In this document: positions 17,809 to 26,976 of the stretch, piece by piece | How the letters are laid out: the number at the start of each line of letters is the position of its first letter | How positions within the stretch are numbered: the first letter of the stretch is position 1 | Assembly (NCBI GenBank): GCA_009777775.1 | Contig: WRLE01000004.1 | Span: 121,052 to 185,051, forward strand | DNA: 64,000 nt | Direction: 5' to 3' | Origin: Oscillospiraceae bacterium | GTDB taxonomy: Bacteria > Bacillota > Clostridia > Oscillospirales > Oscillospiraceae | The notes under the pieces: model-generated | What the model was told of the DNA's origin: nothing | Databases searched by the model: none | What the model saw: only the letters and a program-made list of their open reading frames with translations | Made by a program: the position numbers and the translations under genes

Positions 17809-19230
17809 TCATGAGCACATTTCCAATATAGCTTGGGCGAACATCATTGCGCTTTGCATTAAATGGTCTTTTCCGATATATTCGTTGGCACCATGTATGC
17901 GATTGTCTACACCATCTTCACCTGTACCAAAGGCGACTCCCCCTGGTAATTCGTGAACATAGGTTTGTCCTCCGACGCAAAGGCACTCTCCCTTATTACC
18001 AGTATATGCTTCGTATATGGAGAGAAGAGTCTGGACTAAGGGGCTGTCCGCTGGTGTATGATGGCATTGATTTATCGTATGTCCCGTCATGGATATACCT
18101 TCACTATTAAATGCTTCTTCGACAATCGACAATAAATCCACCTCATCAGCTATTGCTGGTGTGCGGCTGTCGAAATTTGCGGAAAATTCTAGTTCACTGA
18201 ATCTCAAAACACCGAAATTTACCGTTAACTCACCTGATATTTCATCGCTCATTTCAATACCGAGAGCAGCACCATAATAATCTCCATGGGGAAAAAGCTT
18301 ACTTAGTGCGCAAATATATTTGTAACCCTCACTGTCGGCAAAGGGCATTGATGCGAGCAATCCCAGGATAGCTGTTTGTGCATTGGCACCTAAATCGGGA
18401 GTGGCTGCATGGGCAGATGCTCCATCGACTGTTATAATCAATTGATTCCCCTCTATACGCAGAGAAGCTTTGGTATCTGCATTTTCAAAGTATTTATCGC
18501 AATATTCCTTAGCTTCATCAAGGGTGAATCCCTCAATAATTGCTTCAGCGACATTGGGAACCACATTTGTTGTATTCCCTCCTATAATGGAAACAACCCT
18601 CGGTGTGTTAGTGTCTTTTTCCCATGAAGCACTAAAAAAGGGTGTAAATCTACCTTTTTCAGTATTTACTATGGGATAATCAGCATCTGGAGTGAACACA
18701 TTTGGTGGTGTTTCATTCTTTTCTAGATATTGAGCTATATCTAGGCAACCCTGTTCTTCTCCCGAGCCAAGGATAAGCTGTACTCCACTGCTGGGTTCGG
18801 GCATTAATTCCCGAGCGCAAAACATAGCGTATATCGCAGCCATTGCCGGTCCTTTATTATCTGTGGCTCCCCGACCATATATGTTCCCATCTTCCTTTAT
18901 AACCATGGTAAAAGGGTCGGTATCCCATCCATCTCCTGTGCCAACAACATCAACATGGGCAAGGATTCCCATTAGAGGCGGCGAAGGACCAATTTGCGAA
19001 CAAATAACAATATTTTCAAAGAGTTCCACATCAAAGCCACGATTTTCCAAAATCGATTGGACGAGCATCAATGCCGCCTTTGGTCCAGCACCATATGGAG
19101 CTCCTTCTTCTTCAGAACCTTTGACACTATTGATAGATATCAGCTTTCCCAAGTCTTCTATCATTTCATCGCCATGTGCTTGGAACCATTTTTCTATATC
19201 AATGCGAATTTCCTCTTTAGTCTTGCTCAT
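17809..19230 (-). CDS. M20 family dipeptidase, PepV-like
   Basis: The protein has 473 residues. It is a two-zinc peptidase of the M20 family, closest in layout to PepV/Sapep dipeptidases that release amino acids from dipeptides. Metal and catalytic motifs are ILAHVDVVGTG (~91), RGATDNKGP with the bridging Asp (~118), GSGEEQGC (catalytic Glu, ~154), FTPDADYPI (~178) and TYVHELPGG near the end (metal His). It overlaps the end of the M18 aminopeptidase gene by 14 bases, suggesting translational coupling and joint peptide catabolism. Confidence 0.93.
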   Translation of the reverse strand: MSKTKEEIRIDIEKWFQAHGDEMIEDLGKLISINSVKGSEEEGAPYGAGPKAALMLVQSILENRGFDVELFENIVICSQIGPSPPLMGILAHVDVVGTGDGWDTDPFTMVIKEDGNIYGRGATDNKGPAMAAIYAMFCARELMPEPSSGVQLILGSGEEQGCLDIAQYLEKNETPPNVFTPDADYPIVNTEKGRFTPFFSASWEKDTNTPRVVSIIGGNTTNVVPNVAEAIIEGFTLDEAKEYCDKYFENADTKASLRIEGNQLIITVDGASAHAATPDLGANAQTAILGLLASMPFADSEGYKYICALSKLFPHGDYYGAALGIEMSDEISGELTVNFGVLRFSELEFSANFDSRTPAIADEVDLLSIVEEAFNSEGISMTGHTINQCHHTPADSPLVQTLLSIYEAYTGNKGECLCVGGQTYVHELPGGVAFGTGEDGVDNRIHGANEYIGKDHLMQSAMMFAQAILEMCS

Positions 19231-20599
19231 ATATGGACAAAGCCCCCTTATATGTCATATAGCAGTCGAGCTTCGATACGATTTCATATGGAGCGTGCAT
19301 GGACAAAACTGGAACACCGGCATCGATTGTGTCGATATTTCTATTGGCCATGAATTTTGCCACTGTCCCGCCACCGCCTTGATCAACTTTACCCAATTGG
19401 GTCATTTGCCAGACAACATTGTTATCTCCGAATACCTTACGCAACAAAGCAACCAATTCAGCAGAAGCATCGCTAGTTCCAGACTTTCCGCGAGTACCAG
19501 AATATTTCAAAACACCCATTCCATATCCCAGTTTTGCACTATTTAACTTTTCACTCACATCAGCAAAATTGGGGTCATAGGCATTGCATACATCAGCCGA
19601 TAAGCAAAAGGAGTTTCTGTAACAATCTCTGAGCTTAACGCCATACGAATCACATAAGTCTTCCATGAAATTATCAAACATGGCAGATTGCATTCCTGTC
19701 ACTCCGTCGGAGCCCACTTCCTCTTTATCAACTAAAACGCAAACTGCTGTTTTTGATGGGTTATCAACATTTAAAATACCCTTTAATATGGCAAAAACAG
19801 ATGAACGGTCATCGTGTGCATATGCACCTATCATAGAACGGTCTAGCCCCACATCCCGAGCTCCCATCAATGGAACAGCTTCAATTTCAGCTGAGAGGAA
19901 ATCTTCTTCTGTTATGCCATATTTTTCGTTTAAAATAGACATCACATGGAATTTTACCCGATTGTCTTCTTTTTCTTCCCCTAGGGGCTGACTTCCTATT
20001 AATATGTTCAAGTTTTCCCCAGTGAATGCTTCGCCAAGGAGTTTCTTTTCCTGGTCTTTACCAAGATGGGGCAGAAGGTCTGTAATCATAAATACAGGAT
20101 CGTTTTCATCTTCTCCAATGACGATATTGACAGCGGTGCCGTCTTTTTTTATGACCACACCATGGAGAGACAAGGGTTGGGCAACCCATTGGTATTTTTT
20201 GATACCTCCATAGTAATGGGTCTTAAAGAAAGCCAAGTCGGCTTCTTCGTACAGTGGTATTTGTTTTAAATCTATCCTTGGAGCATCCACATGGGCGGCT
20301 GCTATATTAACCCCCTCGGATAGCTCCTTTTTCCCGATAACTGCCAAAATCATGGCTTTGCCACCAGAAACTGCATAGACTTTCGAGCCTGAACTCAGTT
20401 CCATTCCCCTTTGAAAAGGTACAAAACCCTTTGCTGAGGCAAGTCTGACGGCTTCTTTGATTGACTCCCGTTCAGTTTTAGCATTATCAAGAAAGCTCTT
20501 GTACTCCTTGGCATATTCCTCTGATTTTGCATTATCTTCTTCGCTTGCTAGGTCGTATGCGCTCTTTCTTTTATAAAACAATTCATCTTTTGTCGGCAT
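19217..20599 (-). CDS. M18 family aminopeptidase
   Basis: The protein has 460 residues. It is an aspartyl-aminopeptidase-type zinc enzyme removing N-terminal residues from peptides in the cytoplasm. Visible are AAHVDAPRIDLK (first zinc His and Asp), YAHDDRSSVFAIL (bridging Asp region), DKEEVGSDG (catalytic Glu-Glu) and MHAPYEI at the C-terminus (last zinc His). AGGAGG precedes the ATG. It is the upstream gene of a coupled pair with the PepV-like dipeptidase. Confidence 0.93.
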   Translation of the reverse strand: MPTKDELFYKRKSAYDLASEEDNAKSEEYAKEYKSFLDNAKTERESIKEAVRLASAKGFVPFQRGMELSSGSKVYAVSGGKAMILAVIGKKELSEGVNIAAAHVDAPRIDLKQIPLYEEADLAFFKTHYYGGIKKYQWVAQPLSLHGVVIKKDGTAVNIVIGEDENDPVFMITDLLPHLGKDQEKKLLGEAFTGENLNILIGSQPLGEEKEDNRVKFHVMSILNEKYGITEEDFLSAEIEAVPLMGARDVGLDRSMIGAYAHDDRSSVFAILKGILNVDNPSKTAVCVLVDKEEVGSDGVTGMQSAMFDNFMEDLCDSYGVKLRDCYRNSFCLSADVCNAYDPNFADVSEKLNSAKLGYGMGVLKYSGTRGKSGTSDASAELVALLRKVFGDNNVVWQMTQLGKVDQGGGGTVAKFMANRNIDTIDAGVPVLSMHAPYEIVSKLDCYMTYKGALSIYEQD

Positions 20600-20629
20600 T
20601 TGTGTTACCTCCTATATTAAGTAGTATAT

Positions 20630-21217
20630 TTATATGATTTTACTAAAAAACTCTATACAATATTTATCGAAATCTTCAACATTTGTATAATTGTTTTCCA
20701 ATATATAGTCACAGTGTTCTTCAAAAAAGCTATCTGGTTTTTGTGCATTAATCCTAGTTTCTGCTTGCTCGCGAGATATACCATCGCGCTGCATAATCCT
20801 TAACAATCTAGTCTCTCTTGAAGCTGTAACCCCAACCACTATATCACACTTTGCATTAATCCCACTCTCAATGAGCGCAATAGCGTCAATGGCAGCAATA
20901 CTACCCCCCTGAGCTTCCCATTTTTCCAATCTTTCTTCCACAGCATCAGTGGTATATTTATGGGTAATAGTATTCAAATCCGATAAGGCATCTGGGTCGT
21001 TGAATACAATCCCTCCAAGAGCCCTGCGATCGATAACTCCATCAACCAGAACACCAGGGAATCTATCCTCCAGTTCCATCTTCATGTTTCCGTCACTGGC
21101 AAGTATTTCATGATACACCGCATCACAATCAACAGCAAGAGCACCCATAGATTCTAAAACCCGAAGCGCCGAAGTCTTCCCAGCTCCCGTCCCCCCGGTA
21201 ATTCCAATAATATACAT
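20630..21217 (-). CDS. coaE: Dephospho-CoA kinase
   Basis: This enzyme catalyses the last step of coenzyme A synthesis, phosphorylating dephospho-CoA at the 3'-OH. It has 195 residues. The P-loop is GITGGTGAGKT at the N-terminus, followed by DCDAVYHEI and, later, RLLRIMQRDGISREQAETRI, the lid region typical of CoaE. A GTG three codons upstream (21226) is in frame, but the AGGTG before it is better spaced for the ATG at 21217. Confidence 0.93.
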   Translation of the reverse strand: MYIIGITGGTGAGKTSALRVLESMGALAVDCDAVYHEILASDGNMKMELEDRFPGVLVDGVIDRRALGGIVFNDPDALSDLNTITHKYTTDAVEERLEKWEAQGGSIAAIDAIALIESGINAKCDIVVGVTASRETRLLRIMQRDGISREQAETRINAQKPDSFFEEHCDYILENNYTNVEDFDKYCIEFFSKII

Positions 21218-21258
21218 AAATTTCACCTAAAATTATATACAACAATCAAATCGATAGT

Positions 21259-21291
21259 TAATTATTCATCATTCATTATTCATCATACATT
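21259..21291. repeat. AT-rich heptamer repeat overlapping the tsaC stop codon
   Basis: On the tsaC strand, units of ATGAATR type (ATGATGAATAATGAATG) include the end of the reading frame and its stop codon TAA. Confidence 0.6.
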
Positions 21292-21896
21292 ATACGAAGT
21301 ATTGCAGTCTCCGACAAAGCCCCATGACGCAATATAACTGGGGGCTTCACAGTCAAGTCAACAATCGTTGATTCTACGCCTAAAGAGCATATACCCCCAT
21401 CTATGACGCAATCTATTAACCCATCAAAATAATCCAGCACTTCCTTCGCACTCTTAGGGCTGGGCATATCGGAGGGGTTGGCTGATGGTGCTGCTAAGGG
21501 CACTCCTGATAGCTTTAGTAATTCCAATGTCTTTGGATGATCTGGACAGCGTATACCCACAGTATCACCTCCGGCGGTGACAATCTCAGGGACAGCATAA
21601 GAGCTGCGTAGTATCATCGTCAGAGGTCCTGGCCAAAAAGCATCAGCAAGTTTTATAGCGGATTCGTTTATTTCTTTGCAGAAGTCTCTTGCAGCATTCA
21701 AATTTGAAACAAGGAGACTAATGGGTTTGATTTCAGGTCTCCCTTTGACACTATATATAGAAGAAACTGCATTGGCATCCAGCCCATTACCAGCTAGCCC
21801 ATATACCGTTTCAGTGGGCACAGCCACAAGCCCACCTCGTAAAATCACATCCACCGCATATGATATATCATCGGATGTTAAAACTACAGTTTCCAA
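21276..21896 (-). CDS. L-threonylcarbamoyladenylate synthase (TsaC/Sua5/YwlC family)
   Basis: This enzyme makes threonylcarbamoyl-AMP from Thr, bicarbonate and ATP for the t6A37 tRNA modification. It has 206 residues. It shows PTETVYGLAG, KGRPEIKPIS (basic nucleotide-binding segment), WPGPLTMIL, GIRCPDH and SANPSDMPSP. It is the short form, without the C-terminal Sua5 domain. The start is TTG at 21896 with TAGGAG about 8 bases upstream. prfA is the next gene upstream, as often in Firmicutes, but prmC, which usually lies between them, is absent. Confidence 0.93.
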   Translation of the reverse strand: METVVLTSDDISYAVDVILRGGLVAVPTETVYGLAGNGLDANAVSSIYSVKGRPEIKPISLLVSNLNAARDFCKEINESAIKLADAFWPGPLTMILRSSYAVPEIVTAGGDTVGIRCPDHPKTLELLKLSGVPLAAPSANPSDMPSPKSAKEVLDYFDGLIDCVIDGGICSLGVESTIVDLTVKPPVILRHGALSETAILRIMYDE

Positions 21897-21960
21897 AAAA
21901 TTGCTCCTACCCTTGTATCACATATCACAATTTTTCGTTACTTGTCATGGGTTTACATAG

Positions 21961-22062
21961 GCACTTACCGTGTCATCTTGAGCGTAGCGAAAGATCCTAT
22001 TGTACCGCATTATGGTGAAGTAAGATCCTTTGCTCTCGCTAAGATGACACTGCTAGTTCGAA
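21961..22062. repeat. Palindromic dispersed element, copy 1 (downstream of prfA)
   Basis: The outer arms TGTCATCTTGAGCG... and ...AAGATGACA are inverted, with an inner GATCCT pair and a central segment containing CCGCATTATGGTGAA. The reverse complement of this region matches copy 2 (23317-23415) over about 95 bases, flanks included. Confidence 0.8.
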
Positions 22063-22128
22063 CGAAAACTTTAATCATTTGCAATCCGCAATTGTTAAGC
22101 TACCCCATGACCAATAACAATTTCTCTT

Positions 22129-23184
22129 TTAAAGGTTTTTCAATGCTTCAGCTCGGTCTGCCATAATGAGGGCATCAACCACATCATCTAAATCGCCATT
22201 CATGATTTGCTCGATTTTGTAAAGGGTCAAGCCAATACGATGGTCGGTCACGCGACCTTGGGGAAAATTATATGTCCTAATGCGTTCCGAGCGGTCACCT
22301 GTTCCAACTTGGCTCTTTCGCTCCGCTGCCAAGACCTCCGCTTGTTTTCGCCGTTCTTCTTCGTATAGTCGTGATGCCAGGATTTTCATCGCCCTTTCGC
22401 GGTTCTTGTGTTGGCTACGCTCATCTTGACATTCCACAACAGTTCCTGTGGGCAGATGGGTGATGCGAATAGCTGATTCGGTTTTATTAACATGCTGCCC
22501 GCCCGCTCCACTTGAACGGAATGTGTCAATTTGCAAATCTGCAGGATTTATTTCAAATTCCAACTCTTCCACTTCTGGTAAAACGGCAACAGTCACAGTG
22601 CTGGTATGAATCCTTCCGGAGGCTTCAGTTTCTGGAACTCGCTGAACCCTATGGACACCACTTTCAAACTTAAAACGAGAGTATGCTCCATCACCTTCAA
22701 TTATGAAGCTGACTTCCTTGATCCCTCCCAGTTCGGTTCCATTGAGATTGGCAATCTCTGATTTCCATCGTTTTGTGTCTGCATACATCGTATACATACG
22801 ATATAGATTGTATGCAAACAAAGCAGCTTCATCACCACCGGCTCCACCGCGTATTTCGATTATGACATTCTTGTCATCATTTGGGTCTCTTGGAAGGAGC
22901 AATATCCTCAGCTCTTCTTCCATTTGTTCCATGTCTATTTGAGCCGCATCATATTCTTCTTGGGCTAGCTCCTTAAAATCCGGGTCGCTCAGTAGCTCCT
23001 TTGCACCTTCCATGTCACGTTTCGCTTTTTCATAACGCTGATACGTTTCCACAATCGGTGTTATTTCCTTTTGCTCCCGTGCCAATCGAGCATATAGCGT
23101 AGGGTTGCTATACACATCAGATTCCTGCATCCTCTTTTCCAGAGATTCATATTTATCTACAATAGCTATTAGCTTGTCTTCCAT
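22129..23184 (-). CDS. prfA: Peptide chain release factor 1
   Basis: RF1 reads UAA and UAG and releases the finished peptide. It has 351 residues. It shows the GGQ motif ([15 protein letters not shown]), preceded by a codon-recognition segment consistent with RF1, and the conserved [19 protein letters not shown] and DHRIGLTLY near the C-terminus. The open frame extends further upstream, but the ATG at 23184 has AAAGGAG ahead of it and begins [13 protein letters not shown], the normal N-terminus. The gene lies between two inverted copies of a palindromic element. Confidence 0.97.
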   Translation of the reverse strand: MEDKLIAIVDKYESLEKRMQESDVYSNPTLYARLAREQKEITPIVETYQRYEKAKRDMEGAKELLSDPDFKELAQEEYDAAQIDMEQMEEELRILLLPRDPNDDKNVIIEIRGGAGGDEAALFAYNLYRMYTMYADTKRWKSEIANLNGTELGGIKEVSFIIEGDGAYSRFKFESGVHRVQRVPETEASGRIHTSTVTVAVLPEVEELEFEINPADLQIDTFRSSGAGGQHVNKTESAIRITHLPTGTVVECQDERSQHKNRERAMKILASRLYEEERRKQAEVLAAERKSQVGTGDRSERIRTYNFPQGRVTDHRIGLTLYKIEQIMNGDLDDVVDALIMADRAEALKNL

Positions 23185-23316
23185 TGTATCCGCTCCTTTA
23201 AATTGGCATGATAACATTATCATATTCGCTGTAAAATGTAAAGTTGTTGTATAAGGTGTTATGTCATTACTGGACACGGAGCGCTTCAATCTCGCGTATT
23301 GCTGGTAATGGTACAC

Positions 23317-23415
23317 ATAGTACGAACTAACAGTGTCATCTAAGAGCGTAGCGAAGGATCTTGTTTCACCATAATGCGGTATAATAAGATCCTTCGCTAC
23401 GCTCAGTATTTGCCT
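23317..23415. repeat. Palindromic dispersed element, copy 2 (upstream of prfA)
   Basis: This is the inverted partner of the element at 21961-22062. It contains AGTGTCATCT, GAGCGTAGCGAAGGATCTT, CACCATAATGCGGTA and AAGATCCTTCGCTACGCTC. A short partial copy is also present near 63479-63515, and a diverged one near 47041-47085. Confidence 0.8.
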
Positions 23416-23482
23416 TTTCCTTGAAACTTTCTACATATTATGATATGTTGCTCATGCAATATGTTGATATTTGGAGGTTGTC

Positions 23483-24541
23483 ATGGACACTGAAGAAGAA
23501 AAAGAAGAACAGGAAATAGAGCAAGAGCTAGATCAAGATCAAAATGAAGTAGCTATAATAAACGATGAAAATTTACATAGCAAAGCCCATGGAATAATCA
23601 TTTGTATTGTACTCTTTATAATGGCAATGGTTGTCCTTCGTTTACTTCCAGTAATGCTCCGATCTTTTGCACTTGAGTTGAGCTGGGTTTGGAATTCTGT
23701 AATCGCTTATTCGATTTTGCTAATTCTCTCAATCGTCTTTGCTTTAGCACTTCGCCAGCCTCTTGGAAAAGTATTCCCATTTAAAAAGCTCGAGGGGCTC
23801 ATGTTCACGGGCAGTTTGTTTACATTTCTCGCTATGTGGTGCTTTTCCTTTGTCATAAATATCCTATCGATTTTTTTGATACCATTTAGTAATAATCAAA
23901 CAACAGAAAGCCTTTTCCAACTTGCCATTGATTTTCCCTTATGGGTTGGAATCATAGCAATCGGCTTATTACCTGGAGTGGTTGAGGAGCTTCTTTGCCG
24001 AGGAACAATGCTCTATGCTTTGCGCCCTCTCAATCGAGACTGGCATCGCATCTTAATTGTGGGTCTATTATTTGGATTTATGCATGGTTCAATCTCACAA
24101 ATTGCGTATGCCTCAGTATTGGGTATGGGTTTCGCCTACATTGTTATAAAGACAAACAATTTATTTTATCCTATTTTTTGGCATTTTTCAATAAACTCGT
24201 TGAGTACTACATTAATGCACTTTTTTGCTAGAGTTCTAAGAGATATGCAACAAGTGACACAAAACACACCCACTCAAACGCCAGCTTTCGATGATTTATT
24301 TAGTTCGACTATGATGGTATCAACATTAGGATATATACTAAGTCTTGCTCTGACAGGTCTCAGTGTTGGCATTTTGTTTTTGCTTGTCGGAGTCAGAAGG
24401 CTCAACAGGCTCACGAAAGAAGAAGCAAAGCAATCAAAGCGTCGCAGACGTGTAAAAATCCTAGCTATTGTTATATTGATTGTTGCAATCGCCAGTATGT
24501 TCGGCTCCTGTGCATTAATGGTAGCTGAAATATTAATGTGA
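23483..24541 (+). CDS. CPBP family intramembrane metalloprotease
   Basis: The protein has 352 residues: an acidic N-terminal tail of ~30 residues, then about seven or eight membrane segments. The CPBP (Abi/CAAX protease) motifs are present: VVEELLCRG with the catalytic Glu pair and Arg (~168), FGFMHGS with the first His (~195) and FWHFSINS with the second His and Asn (~233). Family members cleave within membranes and have roles from prenyl-protein processing to bacteriocin self-immunity. The substrate here is unknown. A TTG at 23471 overlaps the GGAGG, so the ATG at 23483 is preferred. Confidence 0.88.
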   Translation: MDTEEEKEEQEIEQELDQDQNEVAIINDENLHSKAHGIIICIVLFIMAMVVLRLLPVMLRSFALELSWVWNSVIAYSILLILSIVFALALRQPLGKVFPFKKLEGLMFTGSLFTFLAMWCFSFVINILSIFLIPFSNNQTTESLFQLAIDFPLWVGIIAIGLLPGVVEELLCRGTMLYALRPLNRDWHRILIVGLLFGFMHGSISQIAYASVLGMGFAYIVIKTNNLFYPIFWHFSINSLSTTLMHFFARVLRDMQQVTQNTPTQTPAFDDLFSSTMMVSTLGYILSLALTGLSVGILFLLVGVRRLNRLTKEEAKQSKRRRRVKILAIVILIVAIASMFGSCALMVAEILM

Positions 24542-24587
24542 CTGCATATCTATCTTAATTACCGCAGATTGGCATGGAGAGTATCAA

Positions 24588-25991
24588 TTGAGTGAGGAAA
24601 ATCATAATCGAAACACAAATATGCAAAACGAAAGCCGTCGTTTAGACTTTCTTACGGGGATGCCTTGGAAAAGGCTACTTCGTTTTGCTTTGCCATTATT
24701 TTTAGGCAATATATTCCAACAGCTCTACAATGCTGTGGACACAATGATAGTTGGGCGCGGGATTAGCCATGTCGCCCTTGCTGCTGTTGGGCTTGGAGCA
24801 CCACCCCTTCGTATTGTTATAGCTTTGTTCATGGGTGTATCCACCGGTGCCAGCGTCCTTGTCTCCCAATATTACGGCGCAAAGAATGAGGATCTCCTCC
24901 GACGCACCTTACACACATCATTGCTGCTTGCAATAATAGTTGGTCTTGCACTATCCGCCATAGGTTATACCTTAGTGCCAACTTTGCTCCGAGCCTTGAA
25001 TGCTCCCGATGATGTATTTCCCATGGCAAGAACCTATTTGCAAATACTCTTCTCGGGCTTGGTTTGGCAGTTGCTTTATAATATATTAAGCGGTTTCATG
25101 CAAGGCTTGGGGAACTCCCGCTCTCCTTTGCTAATCCTTGTCATATCTTCAATAACAAACGCAGTGCTCACATGGATTTTCGTTTACCCTATGCAATTGG
25201 GTGTCGCAGGCAGCGCATATGGCACAATCATAGCTCAATGCTTGTCTGCTGTGATAGCAATATTTTTGCTCAATCGTTATAGCCCTATGACTCGCATTCG
25301 GCTTTCTGACTTGAAGCTGAACATAAAAACGACAAAGGAAATACTATCCATCGGTATGCCAGCAGCGATTCAACAGGGAGTCATGTCCCTGGGTAACATG
25401 GTTGTGATGGGCTATATCAGCTCTTATGGAACTGAAGCCATCGCCGGTTTTGCAACAGGCGATAAAGTCGATGTGTTAGTCTTTACACCCATCATGTCAG
25501 TAAGCTCTGCAATTACAGCATTTACAGGGCAAAATGTCGGTGCTGGTAATATGGACAGGGTCGATTTAGGTTTTCGCCACGGAGTCTCCATAAGTGTAAT
25601 AATAGATATAATTACTTCTGCAATAACACTTATCTTTTCTGGGTCTTTTCTTTCAATATTCACCAATGATGCACAAACTATCGCAGAAGCGATGATTTAT
25701 TTATATAGAATCATTCCTTCTTATTTATTAATGGCGATTAGTCAACCATTGGGTGCTGTCATGCGAGGTTCTGGCGAAACAGTGATTCCCATGATTAGCT
25801 CATTGATGACCGTTGTTTTAGTGCGAATCCCCTTAGTCGCATTGTTCAATCTCATCATCGGAAAAGTCGAAGGTGTTTACCTTTCAGCAATAGCCGCGCA
25901 GTTTTTCGGTTGCATCTTTTTATTAATAGTATACACAAAAGGAAACTGGCGAAAAAAAGCCCTAGAGAAGATAAATACTCTCCAGGGGTAA
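24588..25991 (+). CDS. MATE family efflux transporter
   Basis: The protein has 467 residues and about 12 membrane segments in two related halves. Characteristic stretches are LPLFLGNIFQQLYNAVDTMIVG at the N-terminus, VSTGASVLVSQYYGA, and IQQGVMSLGNMVVMGYISSYG in the second half with FTGQNVGAG. MATE proteins export organic cations or drugs in exchange for Na+ or H+. The substrate is unknown. The start is TTG at 24588 with GGAGAG before it; ATG at 24621 is an alternative. It follows the CPBP protease by 46 bases. Confidence 0.9.
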   Translation: MSEENHNRNTNMQNESRRLDFLTGMPWKRLLRFALPLFLGNIFQQLYNAVDTMIVGRGISHVALAAVGLGAPPLRIVIALFMGVSTGASVLVSQYYGAKNEDLLRRTLHTSLLLAIIVGLALSAIGYTLVPTLLRALNAPDDVFPMARTYLQILFSGLVWQLLYNILSGFMQGLGNSRSPLLILVISSITNAVLTWIFVYPMQLGVAGSAYGTIIAQCLSAVIAIFLLNRYSPMTRIRLSDLKLNIKTTKEILSIGMPAAIQQGVMSLGNMVVMGYISSYGTEAIAGFATGDKVDVLVFTPIMSVSSAITAFTGQNVGAGNMDRVDLGFRHGVSISVIIDIITSAITLIFSGSFLSIFTNDAQTIAEAMIYLYRIIPSYLLMAISQPLGAVMRGSGETVIPMISSLMTVVLVRIPLVALFNLIIGKVEGVYLSAIAAQFFGCIFLLIVYTKGNWRKKALEKINTLQG

Positions 25992-26034
25992 AATTTAAAT
26001 ACATGACAATACTTACATAAATCGGAGAATAAAT

Positions 26035-26400
26035 ATGTCAATTAAAATGCTTGTTACTGATCTGGACGGAACATTGCTCAGAACAGACTTTTCAATTTCT
26101 GAACGAACAAAAAAATCTTTAGCCGATTGTCGAGCAAAAGGAATAAAAGTCGTGTATGCTACGGGAAGAGAAGCTACGAAATCGAAAGCACTTCATGAAA
26201 TAGCTAATTTTTGGAAAATAGCGCAAACTGAAATCGTTGCCTTTGGAGATGATATAAACGATATAGATTTGCTTGCTTATGCAGGTATGGGTGTAGCAAT
26301 GGGAAATGCGCTTAATGTAGTAAAAGCAGATGCTAATTACGTTTGTGGCACCAGCGACGATGACGGTGTTGTAAAATGGATAGAAGAAAATGTATTATGA
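26035..26400 (+). CDS. Minimal HAD-superfamily hydrolase (Cof-like, cap domain missing)
   Basis: The protein has only 121 residues, against about 260-280 for Cof-type HAD phosphatases. The N-terminal part has motif I (VTDLDGTLL) and motif II (VYATGRE). It then jumps straight to the motif III Lys region (TKSKALHEIA) and motif IV (FGDDINDIDLL, followed by YAGMGVAMGNA). The whole C2 cap is absent, but the reading frame is intact and all four catalytic motifs remain. It may be a decaying gene after an in-frame deletion of roughly 450 bases or a working capless phosphatase. It has a usable GGAG ribosome site. Confidence 0.8.
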   Translation: MSIKMLVTDLDGTLLRTDFSISERTKKSLADCRAKGIKVVYATGREATKSKALHEIANFWKIAQTEIVAFGDDINDIDLLAYAGMGVAMGNALNVVKADANYVCGTSDDDGVVKWIEENVL

Positions 26401-26976
26401 TTAAAGTTTCAACCTGAGTATTGGTGAATTATTACACAATAGCATGTAAAACATACTATCTTCAAAATCAATGTAAAAAAAGCAAAATAATTGTTGACAA
26501 CTGTGGTTGGTTTTGGTATTCTACCCAAGTACCCTGTTTTGGGGTGCGAAATTTGCTATGAACTGGGAGATTGCAGACACCCAGCGGCAAGGAGTTTTGG
26601 GCTGCAGAGCCGAAATGTCTGGTAACTTTCAGGGAGCATGTCCGGCGTTTAATAATTTGTTAAAGCTTTGACGACAACAAAAGTCAAAAGATATAAACGA
26701 ATTAAAACGTGTAATCGGGCGGCTGAAAACTATTGTACTCACACTCGCCATGAGCAGCTCTTGATATAGTTTCTCTATGAAAAATAAGAGTTGCCAAGTA
26801 CACAAAAGTACATCACACCTATGTAGTGGAGCTTTTAGCTCTTTGCAACGTGCCACTTCACCGGATAAATAATATTTCCGGTTTATTTCCACAGAGAAAT
26901 GATACGCACGGTTAAGTGTATAGAATTTAATCCTAATGGCAGAAAATGCGAGACAATATAAAATCAGGAGGAAAAG
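26401..26976 (+). other. Promoter and long untranslated leader of the S10 operon
   Basis: These 576 bases hold no convincing gene. After the promoter at 26494-26522 about 450 bases would be transcribed before rpsJ. The leader contains small hairpins: ACCC...GGGT near 26530, GGCTGCAGAGCC near 26599, GAGCTTTTAGCTC near 26829 within a larger GTGG...CCAC stem, and CCGGA...TTCCGG near 26860-26882. It also has an 18-codon ORF at 26615-26671 without a good ribosome site. I recognise no known riboswitch, T-box or r-protein leader class. Confidence 0.5.
26494..26522 (+). promoter_or_regulatory. Strong sigma-A promoter for the S10-spc-alpha operon
   Basis: A perfect TTGACA (26494-26499) and TATTCT (26517-26522) are separated by 17 bases. 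It is the only consensus promoter seen before the r-protein genes. Confidence 0.75.

Noticed and set aside
22129..23316. Longer PrfA start at 23316
   Set aside because: The extra 44 residues lack homology to RF1, and the strong AAAGGAG site is at the ATG at 23184.
26615..26671. 18-codon ORF in the S10 leader
   Set aside because: AAGGAG lies about 20 bases away, too far for efficient initiation, and no stacked control codons are seen. It is kept only as a note in the leader entry.
26629..26892. Minus-strand ORF of 87 codons in the S10 leader
   Set aside because: It has no recognisable homology or ribosome site and is antisense to the transcribed leader.
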